Shown here: positions 1-8,516 of the stretch, piece by piece
Layout: each line of letters begins with the position of its first letter
Position numbering within the stretch: position 1 is the first letter of the stretch
NCBI GenBank assembly: GCA_964629635.1
Contig: CAZVQS010000002.1
Span: forward strand, 62,001-126,000
DNA length: 64,000 nt
Source: YC2-FULL-38-9 sp964629635
GTDB lineage: Bacteria > Patescibacteriota > Microgenomatia > UBA1406 > GWC2-37-13
Direction: 5' to 3'
Notes under the pieces: model-generated
What the model was told of the DNA's origin: nothing
Database searches by the model: none
What the model saw: only the letters and a program-made list of their open reading frames with translations
Made by a program: the position numbers and the translations under genes

Positions 1-498
1 GCAAAAGGCCGTATGAACGTGATTTTCCTCGAGTACGACAAGGCAGCAAGCAAAACCGGGGTTCTTGCCGACAATATCGGCTCCAACATGGTCGAGGTTG
101 ACTTTTACCGCGCGGACATCGACCAGTATCCGATCGTGTCTTCAAGCTATTTCAACAGCCACAACTATGTGACCATGGTGGTGACGGAGTTCGATTATAA
201 GGTGGTAAGCGCACGCATCAGTTTCTTCGAGAAGTCCGAGGGACAGGTCGGCATTTATCCGGTTATCGACGGGCATGCCGCCCTTGAAAAACTGGCGACA
301 GGCAGCGGATTTATCGTGTCGGGTGCAAATATTCCAAAAAAGGAAATAGCTATCAAGAGGATGTTTTTGGGTTACTACGATCCGGACGTGTACCAGTCCT
401 ACCTCCAGCCGGTGTATGTGTTCCTGGGGGACGATAATTTTGCGGCATATGTGCCGGCTATCACGGATGAATGGCTGATCGATTACTCCAAGCTGTAG
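1..498 (+). CDS. C-terminal part of an unidentified protein (5' truncated)
   Basis: The frame is open from the first base of the window, so the ATG at 13 need not be the start; I treat it as a partial gene entering from the left. The visible 165 or so residues are rich in beta-type segments and aromatic residues and end with a PVYVFLGDDNFAAYVPAI stretch. That kind of C-terminus also occurs in secreted or lipoprotein-type proteins such as the YycH/YycI group, but the resemblance is too weak for a name. Its last 16 bases overlap the end of the convergent carboxypeptidase gene. Function unknown. Confidence 0.6.
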   Translation, partial: AKGRMNVIFLEYDKAASKTGVLADNIGSNMVEVDFYRADIDQYPIVSSSYFNSHNYVTMVVTEFDYKVVSARISFFEKSEGQVGIYPVIDGHAALEKLATGSGFIVSGANIPKKEIAIKRMFLGYYDPDVYQSYLQPVYVFLGDDNFAAYVPAITDEWLIDYSKL

Positions 499-1388
499 TA
501 CTTCACGTTTTCGTCGATCCATCGCACCACGTTTCGCGTGTCATTGAACCGGTCTTCGCTTTTGAGGATGACGATGATGAACTGGTGCCCATTTTTTTTG
601 TAGAAACTCACGAGGTTTTCTCCCGCGTTCTCGGTATATCCGGTCTTGAGTCCGCCGATGCCGTGGATTTCGCCAAGCAGCTGGTTGACGTTGGTAAGGC
701 GGTGGAATCGGGTGAATTCCTCGTCCGCGATTTCGATTTCCTTGGTGGCCACAAACCGGGCGAGATACTTGTTTTTCAAAAGTTCCCGGGCCGCCACCGC
801 CAGGTCAAGGGGGGTTGTGTACTGGTTCGGGTTATCCAGCCCCGCCGGGTTTTCGAAATGGGTAGACTGCATGCCGATTTCTTTTGCCTTGTCGTTCATG
901 AGCGTAATGAATTTGTCATACCCGACATTGTCCGCGAACGTGTATGCTGCATCGTTTGCCGAATGCACGAGGATACCGTAGAGGAGGTTTTCCGCGCTCA
1001 TGCGCTCGCCCTGCACAAGGTCCATCACCTGGCCTTCGGTAAATGCTTTTTTTACGGTCAGGATATCTTCGGGTTTATAGACATCGTTCACGACGAGGGA
1101 TGTTATGATCTTGGTAGTGGAGGCGGGGAAAAACCGCTCCCTGCTGTTGCGCTCGTACACGGGGGTGAATGAGGGAAGGTCGGCAATGTAAACTCCCGCT
1201 GCCGTAATATCGGGCGGCGGTGCTTTGTCGACATAGGGAACCGGATGTATTTTGAACGGAAGGGAAACTTCCTGTTTGCCGAACGCTTCGCGGTTATAGG
1301 CGAATATATGGTAATACCACGAGTCGCCCGGATAAAAGAGAAAAAGGAATGTGAAAAGGACAAACAGGATATGGAATCGGTACTTCAT
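483..1388 (-). CDS. D-alanyl-D-alanine carboxypeptidase, peptidase S11 family
   Basis: A penicillin-binding-type serine peptidase that trims the terminal D-Ala from peptidoglycan stem peptides outside the membrane. The three active-site motifs are present in order: STTK near residue 90, SAN near residue 143 and KTG near residue 249. An N-terminal hydrophobic stretch (about residues 5-22) looks like a signal anchor. At 301 residues it holds the catalytic domain but little of the C-terminal domain found in longer DacA proteins. Its ATG overlaps the aspS stop by 4 bp, so the two are probably co-transcribed and translationally coupled. Confidence 0.9.
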   Translation of the reverse strand: MKYRFHILFVLFTFLFLFYPGDSWYYHIFAYNREAFGKQEVSLPFKIHPVPYVDKAPPPDITAAGVYIADLPSFTPVYERNSRERFFPASTTKIITSLVVNDVYKPEDILTVKKAFTEGQVMDLVQGERMSAENLLYGILVHSANDAAYTFADNVGYDKFITLMNDKAKEIGMQSTHFENPAGLDNPNQYTTPLDLAVAARELLKNKYLARFVATKEIEIADEEFTRFHRLTNVNQLLGEIHGIGGLKTGYTENAGENLVSFYKKNGHQFIIVILKSEDRFNDTRNVVRWIDENVKYYSLE

Positions 1389-2770
1389 TTATCCTCAGGT
1401 TCCTTATCAACATGTAACCCGAGCTCGACGAGCTTTTCCTCACGGATCGGGGAGGGGGCATTCATGACCGCGGTTTTGCCGCCCGATGTCATCGGGAATG
1501 GAATGACCTCTCGCAGCGAGGGCTCGTTCGTGATGCAGGTGAGCAGCCGGTCGATGCCCGGCGCGATGCCTCCGTGGGGAGGGGTGCCGTAGGAAAACGC
1601 TTCAAGCATATGGCCGAACTGGGATTGGATTTCCTCCTGCCCATACCCCATGATTTCAAAAACGGTCTTCAAAACGTCCGGTTCATGGCTTCTGATGCTG
1701 CCACCGCCGACCTCATACCCGTTGCAGACCAGATCGTACTGGGTGGTGAGTATTTTCGGTATGTCGCGTTTGGCAAGGAGCGCTTCCTTGTATTCGGGAA
1801 GAGGGGCCGAAAAGGGGTTGTGGGTGAATGTCCAGCCGCCTTCTTCCGTTTTTTCGAAAAAGGGGAAATCCACAACCCATGCGAATGCCTGGATATTCTG
1901 CTTTTTTTCCTCCTCCGTGCGCATGTCGAATTTGTCTGCCCCGTATTGCTCCATCGCCTGTTTGTAGGTGAACACGGGGAACGGTTTCGTGCGGATCGGG
2001 ATATCGAGTTTTCCGTATACGTCGATGATCATTCCTTCGATGAGGTCCATGACGTCTTTCCGTTCCACGAAGCTCATCTCCAGATCAAGCTGCGTGAATT
2101 CGCCGTATGCACGGTCGGCGCGAGGATCCTCGTCACGGAAGCAGCGGGCGATCTGAAAATATTTTTCGAGACCCCCGGCCATAAGGAGCTGCTTGTACTG
2201 CTGGGGCGACTGGGGGAGCGCATAGAATTTACCCTTCTGCAGGCGGGAGGGTACGATGAAGTCGCGCGCCCCTTCAGGCGTCGTTTCGCTCAGGATAGGC
2301 GTTTCGATTTCAAGGAACTCATGGCCGAAAAGGTATTCGCGGATGAGCTGGATGAACCGGGAACGGAGCGCGATGTTTTTCGCCATGCGGGGTCTTCTCA
2401 AGTCAAGGTACCGGTATTTCATGCGGATTTCCTCATCGATCTCGTATCCGTCGGTGTTGACCGGAAGGGGGAGGGGTTTGGATTTGTTGAGCACAGTAAA
2501 AGATCTTCCTTCAATCTCGACCGTTCCGGTCGGCAGCTTCGGATTGACGAGCTTTTCCGGCCGTTTTTTCACGAGTCCTTTGATGATGACCGCATCCTCA
2601 AGCGACAATGTCTTGAATTCCTCGCCGCCAACGACCTGTACCATGCCGCTCCGGTCGCGCAGGTCCAGGAACACGATTTTCTTATGGTCGCGTTTCGTGT
2701 TTACCCATCCGTACAGTTCCACTTCCTGTCCGATTTTTTCCGTTACGTCCTTGATATGGAGTGTTTTCAT
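1385..2770 (-). CDS. aspS: Aspartyl-tRNA synthetase lacking the GAD insertion
   Basis: Charges tRNA-Asp with aspartate. It has an N-terminal OB-fold anticodon-binding domain (GWVNTKRDH) followed by the class II catalytic core (FRDEDPRADR for motif 2, GIAPGIDRLL for motif 3). The protein is 461 residues against about 590 in typical bacteria. The missing part is the GAD domain: the chain passes from the DMRTEEEKK region straight to AFAWVVDFPFF. I chose the ATG at 2770 because upstream codons do not look like AspRS; a TATCAT box at 2779-2784 lies 8 bases before it, suggesting a very short or absent 5' leader. The downstream carboxypeptidase overlaps by 4 bp. Confidence 0.96.
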   Translation of the reverse strand: MKTLHIKDVTEKIGQEVELYGWVNTKRDHKKIVFLDLRDRSGMVQVVGGEEFKTLSLEDAVIIKGLVKKRPEKLVNPKLPTGTVEIEGRSFTVLNKSKPLPLPVNTDGYEIDEEIRMKYRYLDLRRPRMAKNIALRSRFIQLIREYLFGHEFLEIETPILSETTPEGARDFIVPSRLQKGKFYALPQSPQQYKQLLMAGGLEKYFQIARCFRDEDPRADRAYGEFTQLDLEMSFVERKDVMDLIEGMIIDVYGKLDIPIRTKPFPVFTYKQAMEQYGADKFDMRTEEEKKQNIQAFAWVVDFPFFEKTEEGGWTFTHNPFSAPLPEYKEALLAKRDIPKILTTQYDLVCNGYEVGGGSIRSHEPDVLKTVFEIMGYGQEEIQSQFGHMLEAFSYGTPPHGGIAPGIDRLLTCITNEPSLREVIPFPMTSGGKTAVMNAPSPIREEKLVELGLHVDKEPEDK

Positions 2771-2906
2771 ATTCCCATATGATATACCAAAACACGCCGG
2801 TTTTGTATGCCTTTTATGCGATCCTGGTGTTTCGCGGGTGCATCCGGATGGCATATTGCACGGGAGCGGCTGACGGGTAAGGAATGTAAGAAACGTAAGT
2901 GCGCTC

Positions 2907-2935
2907 TTTACTAAAACGTATTAGTGTGCTAAAAT
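2907..2935 (+). promoter_or_regulatory. Promoter of the 404-residue orphan operon
   Basis: TTTACT at 2907-2912 and TAAAAT at 2930-2935 are separated by 17 bases, and the -10 is preceded by TGC, making an extended -10. Transcription should start near 2942, exactly where a short ORF begins. The 305-base gap between aspS (2770) and the next gene (3076) is filled by this promoter and the leader after it. Confidence 0.6.
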
Positions 2936-2941
2936 AAAAAC

Positions 2942-3022
2942 ATGAATTCCCGCACGCTTACCATTATCACGTTCAGGCAAGCGGTCCTTTATGGGACGGA
3001 AGCGGGGACTTCATGCAGTTGA
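2942..3022 (+). CDS. Putative 26-residue leader peptide
   Basis: A short ORF from ATG 2942 to TGA 3020-3022 reading MNSRTLTIITFRQAVLYGTE then AGTSCS. It starts 6 bases after the -10 box, so it would be translated from a leaderless transcript. Five of its 26 residues are threonine (residues 5, 7, 10, 19, 23). Its 3' part overlaps the GCGGGG segment (3002-3007) used in both alternative leader structures. Too short to prove by sequence; the placement between promoter and terminator is the main support. Confidence 0.4.
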   Translation: MNSRTLTIITFRQAVLYGTEAGTSCS

Positions 3023-3042
3023 CGACCACTCATGAAAAACCA

Positions 3043-3069
3043 CCCCGCCTCAAACAAGCGGGGTTTTTT
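3043..3069 (+). terminator. Intrinsic terminator inside the leader
   Basis: CCCCGC (3043-3048) and GCGGGG (3058-3063) form a 6-bp G:C stem with a 9-base loop, followed by six T. It lies upstream of the gene in the same direction, so it acts as a conditional terminator or ends a small RNA. Confidence 0.8.
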
Positions 3070-3075
3070 AGTACT

Positions 3076-4290
3076 ATGGCAAAACAGGAACAAAAAAGAC
3101 AACTGGAAACAGCTCCTGCCGGTAACGGCGCAGGACTGGGCATACGCTTTAATGCGGACGATTTGGCGGAGCTGGCTTTGAGGTCGCGGCATGCGGCGCT
3201 GTCGCACGGAACCGTGTCCGGGACGGGCGCCATGTCGTTTTCAAGGCGTTCGGTCCAGGCCGACGGGCAGACCGCAGGTCTCATCAATCAGCTTGAGCAG
3301 AGCGGCAGGGCACGGGTGGAGGAGCGTATTCCTTCCCGCAGCGGCTGCATGGATAGCGGGAACGTAGTCGTGTATCCGAAACGGAACAGGGATAAGGTAT
3401 CTGTTATTGAAACAGTGGATGCGGATCTGCTTGCACCGATCGCACGGCTTTACGGAGAACGTACCGTACCGGTCGATTCGGTGACACTCCTTCCCAACAT
3501 ATCCCCTGACAAGCCCAAAGGTTTGGTTATCGCGCTTGATCCAAAAGCGGAGAAACCCTGGCTCCGCGTTCCGGCGCTCAACTGGCAGTACGGCCGCGGG
3601 CTTTTGGTAACCGCCCTTCGCATGGATACGGACGAGTTTATCGAACGGAGCGACCTTTTGCTTGCAGGTGCACTTGCCGCTGGAAAGGAAACCGAACCGG
3701 GCGAGCTCAAATACCTGCAGTTCGCGTACGATGCGCAGGGGCGCATGTATATGGTAATGGCGGGCGGCCCGTCCCACCGCGAAACGGACGGCATGGTGCA
3801 GGGTATCGTGCAGGCGAAAAAGGCACGTCATGCCCAGGAAATCCTTGAGGCGCAGAACCAATTCGGCAGAATCAAGCGGACCGGTCTTGCGATGGAACTT
3901 GCGCACAGCTTGGGTTTGCCTATAGACGATTTCGTGGCGGACGCCACCTACATAGAAGCCGATCTTGATGCGGGACTGGTTTTTTCCGGTGCGGCGCAGA
4001 CAAGCGCCAACGGACTCAAGCCTTTTACCGTCGGCAATTCGCGCATCATTCTCCATACGGAAGGACAGGGTGTGGTGACTCCGGTCGGCGCAAAAACGGC
4101 ATCAAACCCCAAAACGGATATGCCTGCGCTTCCGCCGGGCATGGCCATCGATCCGCCTTCAAAAACCGCGGCAGCGCCTCTTTTCGGAGCGGAAGCCGTG
4201 GAAGGGTACATAGGGGCACTTCCCAACCGCATGCAGCTTGAGGTGCTTGGTCTCGGATATCATACGGACATGCGCCAGGCGCGAAGGTAA
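3076..4290 (+). CDS. Orphan 404-residue protein of unknown function
   Basis: I do not recognise this protein. The chosen ATG at 3076 follows the leader terminator by 6 bases; an in-frame ATG at 3013 would put coding sequence through the terminator and is rejected. No signal peptide or membrane segment is visible, so it is probably cytoplasmic. The first 70 residues are low in hydrophobics and look flexible. The middle (about 110-320) looks globular, with a WLRVPALNWQYGRGLLV segment and a YLQFAYDAQGRMYMVMAGGP segment. A proline-rich linker (about 345-375) precedes a short C-terminal part. No Shine-Dalgarno is seen other than the G-run inside the terminator. The PRPP-synthetase-like gene follows after 75 bases. 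Confidence 0.75.
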   Translation: MAKQEQKRQLETAPAGNGAGLGIRFNADDLAELALRSRHAALSHGTVSGTGAMSFSRRSVQADGQTAGLINQLEQSGRARVEERIPSRSGCMDSGNVVVYPKRNRDKVSVIETVDADLLAPIARLYGERTVPVDSVTLLPNISPDKPKGLVIALDPKAEKPWLRVPALNWQYGRGLLVTALRMDTDEFIERSDLLLAGALAAGKETEPGELKYLQFAYDAQGRMYMVMAGGPSHRETDGMVQGIVQAKKARHAQEILEAQNQFGRIKRTGLAMELAHSLGLPIDDFVADATYIEADLDAGLVFSGAAQTSANGLKPFTVGNSRIILHTEGQGVVTPVGAKTASNPKTDMPALPPGMAIDPPSKTAAAPLFGAEAVEGYIGALPNRMQLEVLGLGYHTDMRQARR

Positions 4291-4297
4291 GCTTCTT

Positions 4298-4339
4298 CAA
4301 CTATCTTATAGTTGCATTTAATCGGAAAAGTACTATAAT
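4298..4339 (+). promoter_or_regulatory. Promoter with overlapping inverted repeat before the PRPP-synthetase-like gene
   Basis: TTGCAT (4312-4317) and TATAAT (4334-4339) are separated by 16 bases. A perfect 7-bp inverted repeat, CAACTAT (4298-4304) and ATAGTTG (4308-4314), overlaps the -35 box. It could be an operator, or a weak terminator of the preceding gene, although no T-run follows. The gene can therefore be transcribed independently of the leader-controlled orphan. Confidence 0.55.
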
Positions 4340-4365
4340 GGGGGGCAACAGAATCTTCCAATCCT

Positions 4366-5694
4366 ATGCCAAGCCCCAGAAGCGAATTGGTAAAACAACT
4401 CGCGGTTCCTCGTATCGATATCGAGAGAGGACTTCCTGAAGTGCGCGTCATTCATGAACTTTTTTACCGCTACGACCAGTTCCTGGACGGGATGAAACGC
4501 GGATTCCCCAACAGTGAACGCTTCTTTGTCGACAACGCGATATTCAAGGACGGCACCGCCTGGGTGAAGACGGTCGTTGGAAAAAAAGGGCGGGAGTCCG
4601 ATCTCAAGGACCTTCCCCGGTACCGGGCGATCGTACCGTTTTGGTATTCCACCCAGTTCGGCAACGATGCCGAGGTCATGCAGGCTATAAAACAGGTCAT
4701 TAACTCCCTGACGCATGCGGAGCGGGGACGGCAGCCGCTGGTCGATGAAGTTGTGGGAGTCGCCCCGTATCTTGAAATGCGTCAGGATAAGGACGGATCC
4801 GGAGAGGCGGGAAACCGGGAAGTGGGTGAGGCGATCAACGCCGAGGTTACGGCCCATGATTTAAGCGGCCTGAAAAAACTGGCGGTGCTCGGGCCCCACA
4901 GCTTTGAGGGTGTCCAATATCTTGAAAAGGAAGGAATCGAAGTGCTGCCCATAACGGCGGCTCCGCTTTTTGCCGAACACCTGAACGAGCACGTGTTCAA
5001 GCGTGAAGGGCTTTCCCCGCGGGAACAGAAAAAAAGGATCGACCGGGACAATACGCGCATCGTGGCGCTTGACAAAGGCAGTCTGCAGCAGTGCGTCCAT
5101 CTAGCGGAGCTTCTGGACATGGATCCCGCAGACCGCATCGTCGCGTTCGACAAAAAACGGAAAGGTCACAATATGGTTGCGGACTCCGCCCTTATCTACG
5201 GGGACCCCCAGGATCTGGTCGACCGCGATATCATCATTTACGACGACATCATCGACACGTTCGGCTCCATGCAGAAAACCTGCGAAAGCCTCAAGAAGAT
5301 GTATAAATGCCGCTCCATCACGGTCATGGCCACACACGGCGTTCTTTCGCATCCGGGGAGGCAGAACATCATCGATGCGCTTGAGCCCAACGGAAACCAT
5401 GAAAAAGTGATCGACCGGGTCATACTGACCGATTCCCTTCCGCGGGCCAAATACGGATTCGACAAGCAGAAGGTGAAGGGTTTGTCGGTTCTTAATGTGG
5501 CGGAGATGCTTGGCCATCTTGCGCATGTATTTGCCGATTCCTCAAAGGAAGATATGCTGAAAGAAGAATTCTACCGGCAGTTCATACTGGAACCGATCGA
5601 TAAGGAAGAGGTGTGGAATCTGTTTAAGCAAAAGCATGCCCGTCCCGATAAAATTGACTGGTACCACGAGGTTTATGAAGATTTCTCGATCTGA
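4366..5694 (+). CDS. Divergent ribose-phosphate pyrophosphokinase (PRPP synthetase)-like protein
   Basis: Related to Prs, which makes PRPP from ribose 5-phosphate and ATP. Visible Prs features in order are PYLEMRQDKDG (compare the PYxGYARQDRK loop), a DKKRKGHNMVAD loop (compare DKRR) and IIYDDIIDTFGSM, the PRPP-binding motif. The C-terminal half aligns with the second Prs domain, including ATHGVLS. It is 442 residues against about 315 for standard Prs, with a longer N-terminal region, a charged EAGNREVGE insertion and a C-terminal tail. Standard signature residues are changed, so activity could differ. The 3' end overlaps recJ by 22 bp tail to tail. Confidence 0.75.
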   Translation: MPSPRSELVKQLAVPRIDIERGLPEVRVIHELFYRYDQFLDGMKRGFPNSERFFVDNAIFKDGTAWVKTVVGKKGRESDLKDLPRYRAIVPFWYSTQFGNDAEVMQAIKQVINSLTHAERGRQPLVDEVVGVAPYLEMRQDKDGSGEAGNREVGEAINAEVTAHDLSGLKKLAVLGPHSFEGVQYLEKEGIEVLPITAAPLFAEHLNEHVFKREGLSPREQKKRIDRDNTRIVALDKGSLQQCVHLAELLDMDPADRIVAFDKKRKGHNMVADSALIYGDPQDLVDRDIIIYDDIIDTFGSMQKTCESLKKMYKCRSITVMATHGVLSHPGRQNIIDALEPNGNHEKVIDRVILTDSLPRAKYGFDKQKVKGLSVLNVAEMLGHLAHVFADSSKEDMLKEEFYRQFILEPIDKEEVWNLFKQKHARPDKIDWYHEVYEDFSI

Positions 5695-7373
5695 TTGAGT
5701 TTTCCCCGAAGAGTCTCCCTGCCGTTCCAGCGGTTGATGTCCAGGTTAAAGACCGCCCGGAGCTTCTGCCCTTTGGCGATATCCCCGTAGTCGTTCGCTT
5801 TGAAGAACGAAATGAACTCCATGGGAAACGAGCTTCCCTGAGCATCCTTCACCATCAGGCGCACGTGTTCGTTTTTGCGGCCGAACAGTTTTTTCTCAAG
5901 TACCACCACATCGCTCAGGAATAACGGATGCGGATTCCCCATTCCGAAAGGCGCAAGGGTTTCGATCCTTTTTGCAAGGGGCATGCGCAGCTTGGAAAGG
6001 GGAATGAGCATATCCGCCTCGATGACCTTTTCGAGGTCCTCTTCCCTGAGGAGTTTTTTTGCGGAAGCGGTCACTTTCTTGAGGAACGCCTCCCGCTTAT
6101 CGTCCTTCAGGGAAAATCCCGCCGCAAGCATATGGCCGCCGACGCTTATCAGATATGTGTCAAGCGAACGGAGAAAATCGGTTATGTGGAATTTGTTTAC
6201 GGAACGGGCGGACCCTTTCCAGAATCCGTCGCTTTTCGTCATGACGATCGTGGGACGGGAATATTTTTCGGTGATTTTGGATGCGATAAGGCCGATGATG
6301 CCTTCATTCCATTCGGTTGAAGAAAGGGTGATGACGAGAGGAAGTGTCTGGTCCTTGAGGAGCATTGCCTCAACCATATCCTTGGCCTGTTTCACGGCAA
6401 TCGTAACAAGGTCCTGCCGGTCCCGGTTTGTGCCTGCCACCCGGGAGGCAAGGTCATGCGCCTGGCGGTCGTTGTGGGTGCACAGGAGCCTGAGTGCGTC
6501 GATCGCATGTTCGAGCCTTCCCACTGCGTTGATGCGGGGGGCGATGACGAATCCGATTTCGTAGGGGGTGATTGTCTTGTCCGATATGCCGGCCTCCTTC
6601 ATGATATGGATAATGCCGCGGCGGCGCAGCGTAGTGAACGCCTTGAGCCCGTGGTAAACGATCCCGCGCGCCGGCCCGACCAGCGGAACCAGGTCTGCAA
6701 TAGTCCCGATCGCTGCCAGGCTCAGGTAGTCGCACTCGAAATACCCGTTCAGTTTTTCCCGGTTGGCGGGACTTTCGGAGTCGAAGTTTCCGGCAATTTC
6801 CTTGGAGAAAAAGTACGATACCGCCGAGCCGGAAAGGGCGGGAATATGGAAGATGGCCTCCGCATCTGTCGGGGGATGAGCGGGTTTGAGGTGGTGGTCT
6901 GTGACGATAACTTTTATGCCGAGTGATTTTGCGTATGCGATCTCCTTCGTCCCGCTTATTCCGTGATCGACACTGATGATGAGACCCGGATCATATTCCT
7001 TTTTCACCCGGTCGATTCCCTTCACCGAAAAGCCGTACCCTTCCTGTTTTCGGTGGGGCACATAGGGCATGACTTTGAACCCCAGCAGGTGAAGCGTTTC
7101 CCACAGGATGGTGCCTCCGGTGATGCCGTCGGCGTCATAGTCCGTATATACAACAATCATGCGGCCCGCATCTTTCATTTCACGAAGCACGGCAATAACT
7201 GTTTTGATCTCTTTATCGTACTTGAAGTCCTTGAGGGTGATTTCGCGCGGATGGGGAGGATGCATAAACTGCGCAACGTCCGTTATGTTCCGGTTTCGCA
7301 GGATCGTATCAACGATATCCTGGTCCGTAATTTTGTCGTCCGCCCTGAACTCTTTTTTCCACGTGATTTTCAT
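5673..7373 (-). CDS. recJ: Single-stranded-DNA-specific exonuclease RecJ
   Basis: A 5'-3' ssDNA exonuclease used in recombination and base-excision repair. It belongs to the DHH superfamily: YTDYDADG near residue 76 (motif I), SVDHG near residue 134, TDHH near residue 158 (motif III), then a DHHA1-type domain and the C-terminal OB-type region (FGMGNPHPLF). The length (566) is normal. A TACAAT box at 7380-7385 lies 6 bases before the ATG, so the mRNA may be leaderless. Confidence 0.95.
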   Translation of the reverse strand: MKITWKKEFRADDKITDQDIVDTILRNRNITDVAQFMHPPHPREITLKDFKYDKEIKTVIAVLREMKDAGRMIVVYTDYDADGITGGTILWETLHLLGFKVMPYVPHRKQEGYGFSVKGIDRVKKEYDPGLIISVDHGISGTKEIAYAKSLGIKVIVTDHHLKPAHPPTDAEAIFHIPALSGSAVSYFFSKEIAGNFDSESPANREKLNGYFECDYLSLAAIGTIADLVPLVGPARGIVYHGLKAFTTLRRRGIIHIMKEAGISDKTITPYEIGFVIAPRINAVGRLEHAIDALRLLCTHNDRQAHDLASRVAGTNRDRQDLVTIAVKQAKDMVEAMLLKDQTLPLVITLSSTEWNEGIIGLIASKITEKYSRPTIVMTKSDGFWKGSARSVNKFHITDFLRSLDTYLISVGGHMLAAGFSLKDDKREAFLKKVTASAKKLLREEDLEKVIEADMLIPLSKLRMPLAKRIETLAPFGMGNPHPLFLSDVVVLEKKLFGRKNEHVRLMVKDAQGSSFPMEFISFFKANDYGDIAKGQKLRAVFNLDINRWNGRETLRGKLNQIEKSS

Positions 7374-7457
7374 GGGTTAATTGTACCGCAAATCCGAAAT
7401 CAGGTGAGGTGAAGTGCCGTGAATAATCCGTAGCCTGTTTGGTATCATATAGGTACC

Positions 7458-8516
7458 ATGTTAGTACCCATAATAACCGCGGTCGTGTTAAGCGTCGCCA
7501 TAATTTTCATCGTGATCCGTTTTGTCCTGCCCAACGTAACCAAAAGCATGATCGACCAGTTCCTTGTGATAGCCAAGACGCAGCTTGGCGCGCAGAATGA
7601 TGACATCGCCAAAGATTATGAAAACAAGAAGCAGGCGATCGAAGCGCTTATAAAGGAGCTGCGTACCGATCTGGAACGTAACGACGAACGGCTGGTTGGC
7701 GCGGAAAAGGAGCGGGTCGGTTCGTTCCGGGAAATCAAAACGGAGCTTGAGAACCAGCGGAAGTTGACCGAACAGCTGCGTGCGACAACCGACGGCTTGA
7801 GCAAAGTCCTTTCAAGCAACCAGATGCGCGGACAGTGGGGGGAAAAAGTGGCGCAGGATCTTTTGAGCATGAACGGCTTCGTGAAGGGTCTCAATTACGA
7901 TGCGAACAAGGAGCAGGATACCGGTAAACGGCCGGACTTCACCATATACCTGCCGAACAAGGCAAAAATCAACGTGGACGCGAAGTTCCCGTACCAGAAC
8001 CTGAAACGCATGGCTGAAACGAACGATCCTTCCGCGAAGGTGGAGTTGAAAAAGCTGTTCGAAAAGGACGTACGGGAGAAAATACGCCAGGTGACGACCC
8101 GCGACTACATAAACCCGGAAGACAATACCGTTGACTTCGTGATTCTGTTCATTCCGAATGAGATGGTGTTTTCCTTCATATACGAAAGCATGAGCGAGGT
8201 ATGGGTTGAGGCGATGAAACAGAAAGTGGTGCTGGCCGGGCCTTTTACGTTCACCGCTATTCTGCGCATGGTAAGCCAGGCATACGAAAACTTCAAGTAC
8301 CAGAAGAACGTTCAGAAGATCATCGGACACATCCGAGCGTTCATGACGGAGTTTGACAGGTTCAACGAAGAGTTCACGAAGATAGGGGAGCGGATAGACT
8401 CGCTGTCGCGCCAGTTCAATACGGTCAACACGACGCGCACGAACCAGCTGGTCAGGTCGGTGGAGAAAATAAAGCTCGAGGAAACGGATACTGCGCAAAC
8501 CCCTCTGTTAGACTAA
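7458..8516 (+). CDS. rmuC: DNA recombination protein RmuC
   Basis: RmuC family, thought to limit recombination between inverted repeats through a nuclease-like fold. An N-terminal membrane anchor (residues 4-25) is followed by a charged coiled coil (about 40-115), then the conserved core with RGQWGEKVAQDLL, GKRPDFTIYLPN and VDAKFPY. A TATCAT box at 7443-7448 lies 9 bases upstream of the ATG. It shares 9 bp tail to tail with the DHH-like gene. Confidence 0.93.
   Translation: MLVPIITAVVLSVAIIFIVIRFVLPNVTKSMIDQFLVIAKTQLGAQNDDIAKDYENKKQAIEALIKELRTDLERNDERLVGAEKERVGSFREIKTELENQRKLTEQLRATTDGLSKVLSSNQMRGQWGEKVAQDLLSMNGFVKGLNYDANKEQDTGKRPDFTIYLPNKAKINVDAKFPYQNLKRMAETNDPSAKVELKKLFEKDVREKIRQVTTRDYINPEDNTVDFVILFIPNEMVFSFIYESMSEVWVEAMKQKVVLAGPFTFTAILRMVSQAYENFKYQKNVQKIIGHIRAFMTEFDRFNEEFTKIGERIDSLSRQFNTVNTTRTNQLVRSVEKIKLEETDTAQTPLLD

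Larger units (their letters stand above)
2942..3069 (+). promoter_or_regulatory. Structured leader with mutually exclusive hairpins (attenuator or riboswitch-like)
   Basis: In one fold, the 5' segment 2941-2953 pairs with 3002-3015 (CATGAA with TTCATG, CCCGC with GCGGGG, one mismatch and one bulge), closing a domain that holds a GTCC/GGAC hairpin near 2983-2996. In the other fold, GCGGGG (3002-3007) pairs with CCCCGC (3043-3048), which would destroy the terminator. This switch geometry is typical of transcription attenuation. I cannot match it to a named riboswitch class. The terminator ends 6 bases before the start codon at 3076. Confidence 0.5.

Noticed and set aside
1574..2782. 402-codon open frame antisense to aspS
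   Set aside because: Shadow frame; the opposite strand encodes all class II synthetase motifs.
2942..3069. Signal recognition particle RNA or a known riboswitch (TPP, glycine, FMN, SAM, T-box, glutamine)
   Set aside because: A GGACGGAAG stretch recalls SRP or glutamine-riboswitch cores, but the surrounding consensus and required helices of these classes are missing; the T-box antiterminator sequence is also absent.
3013..3075. Upstream in-frame ATG of the 404-residue orphan
   Set aside because: It would translate through the terminator hairpin and its T-run; the ATG at 3076 fits better.
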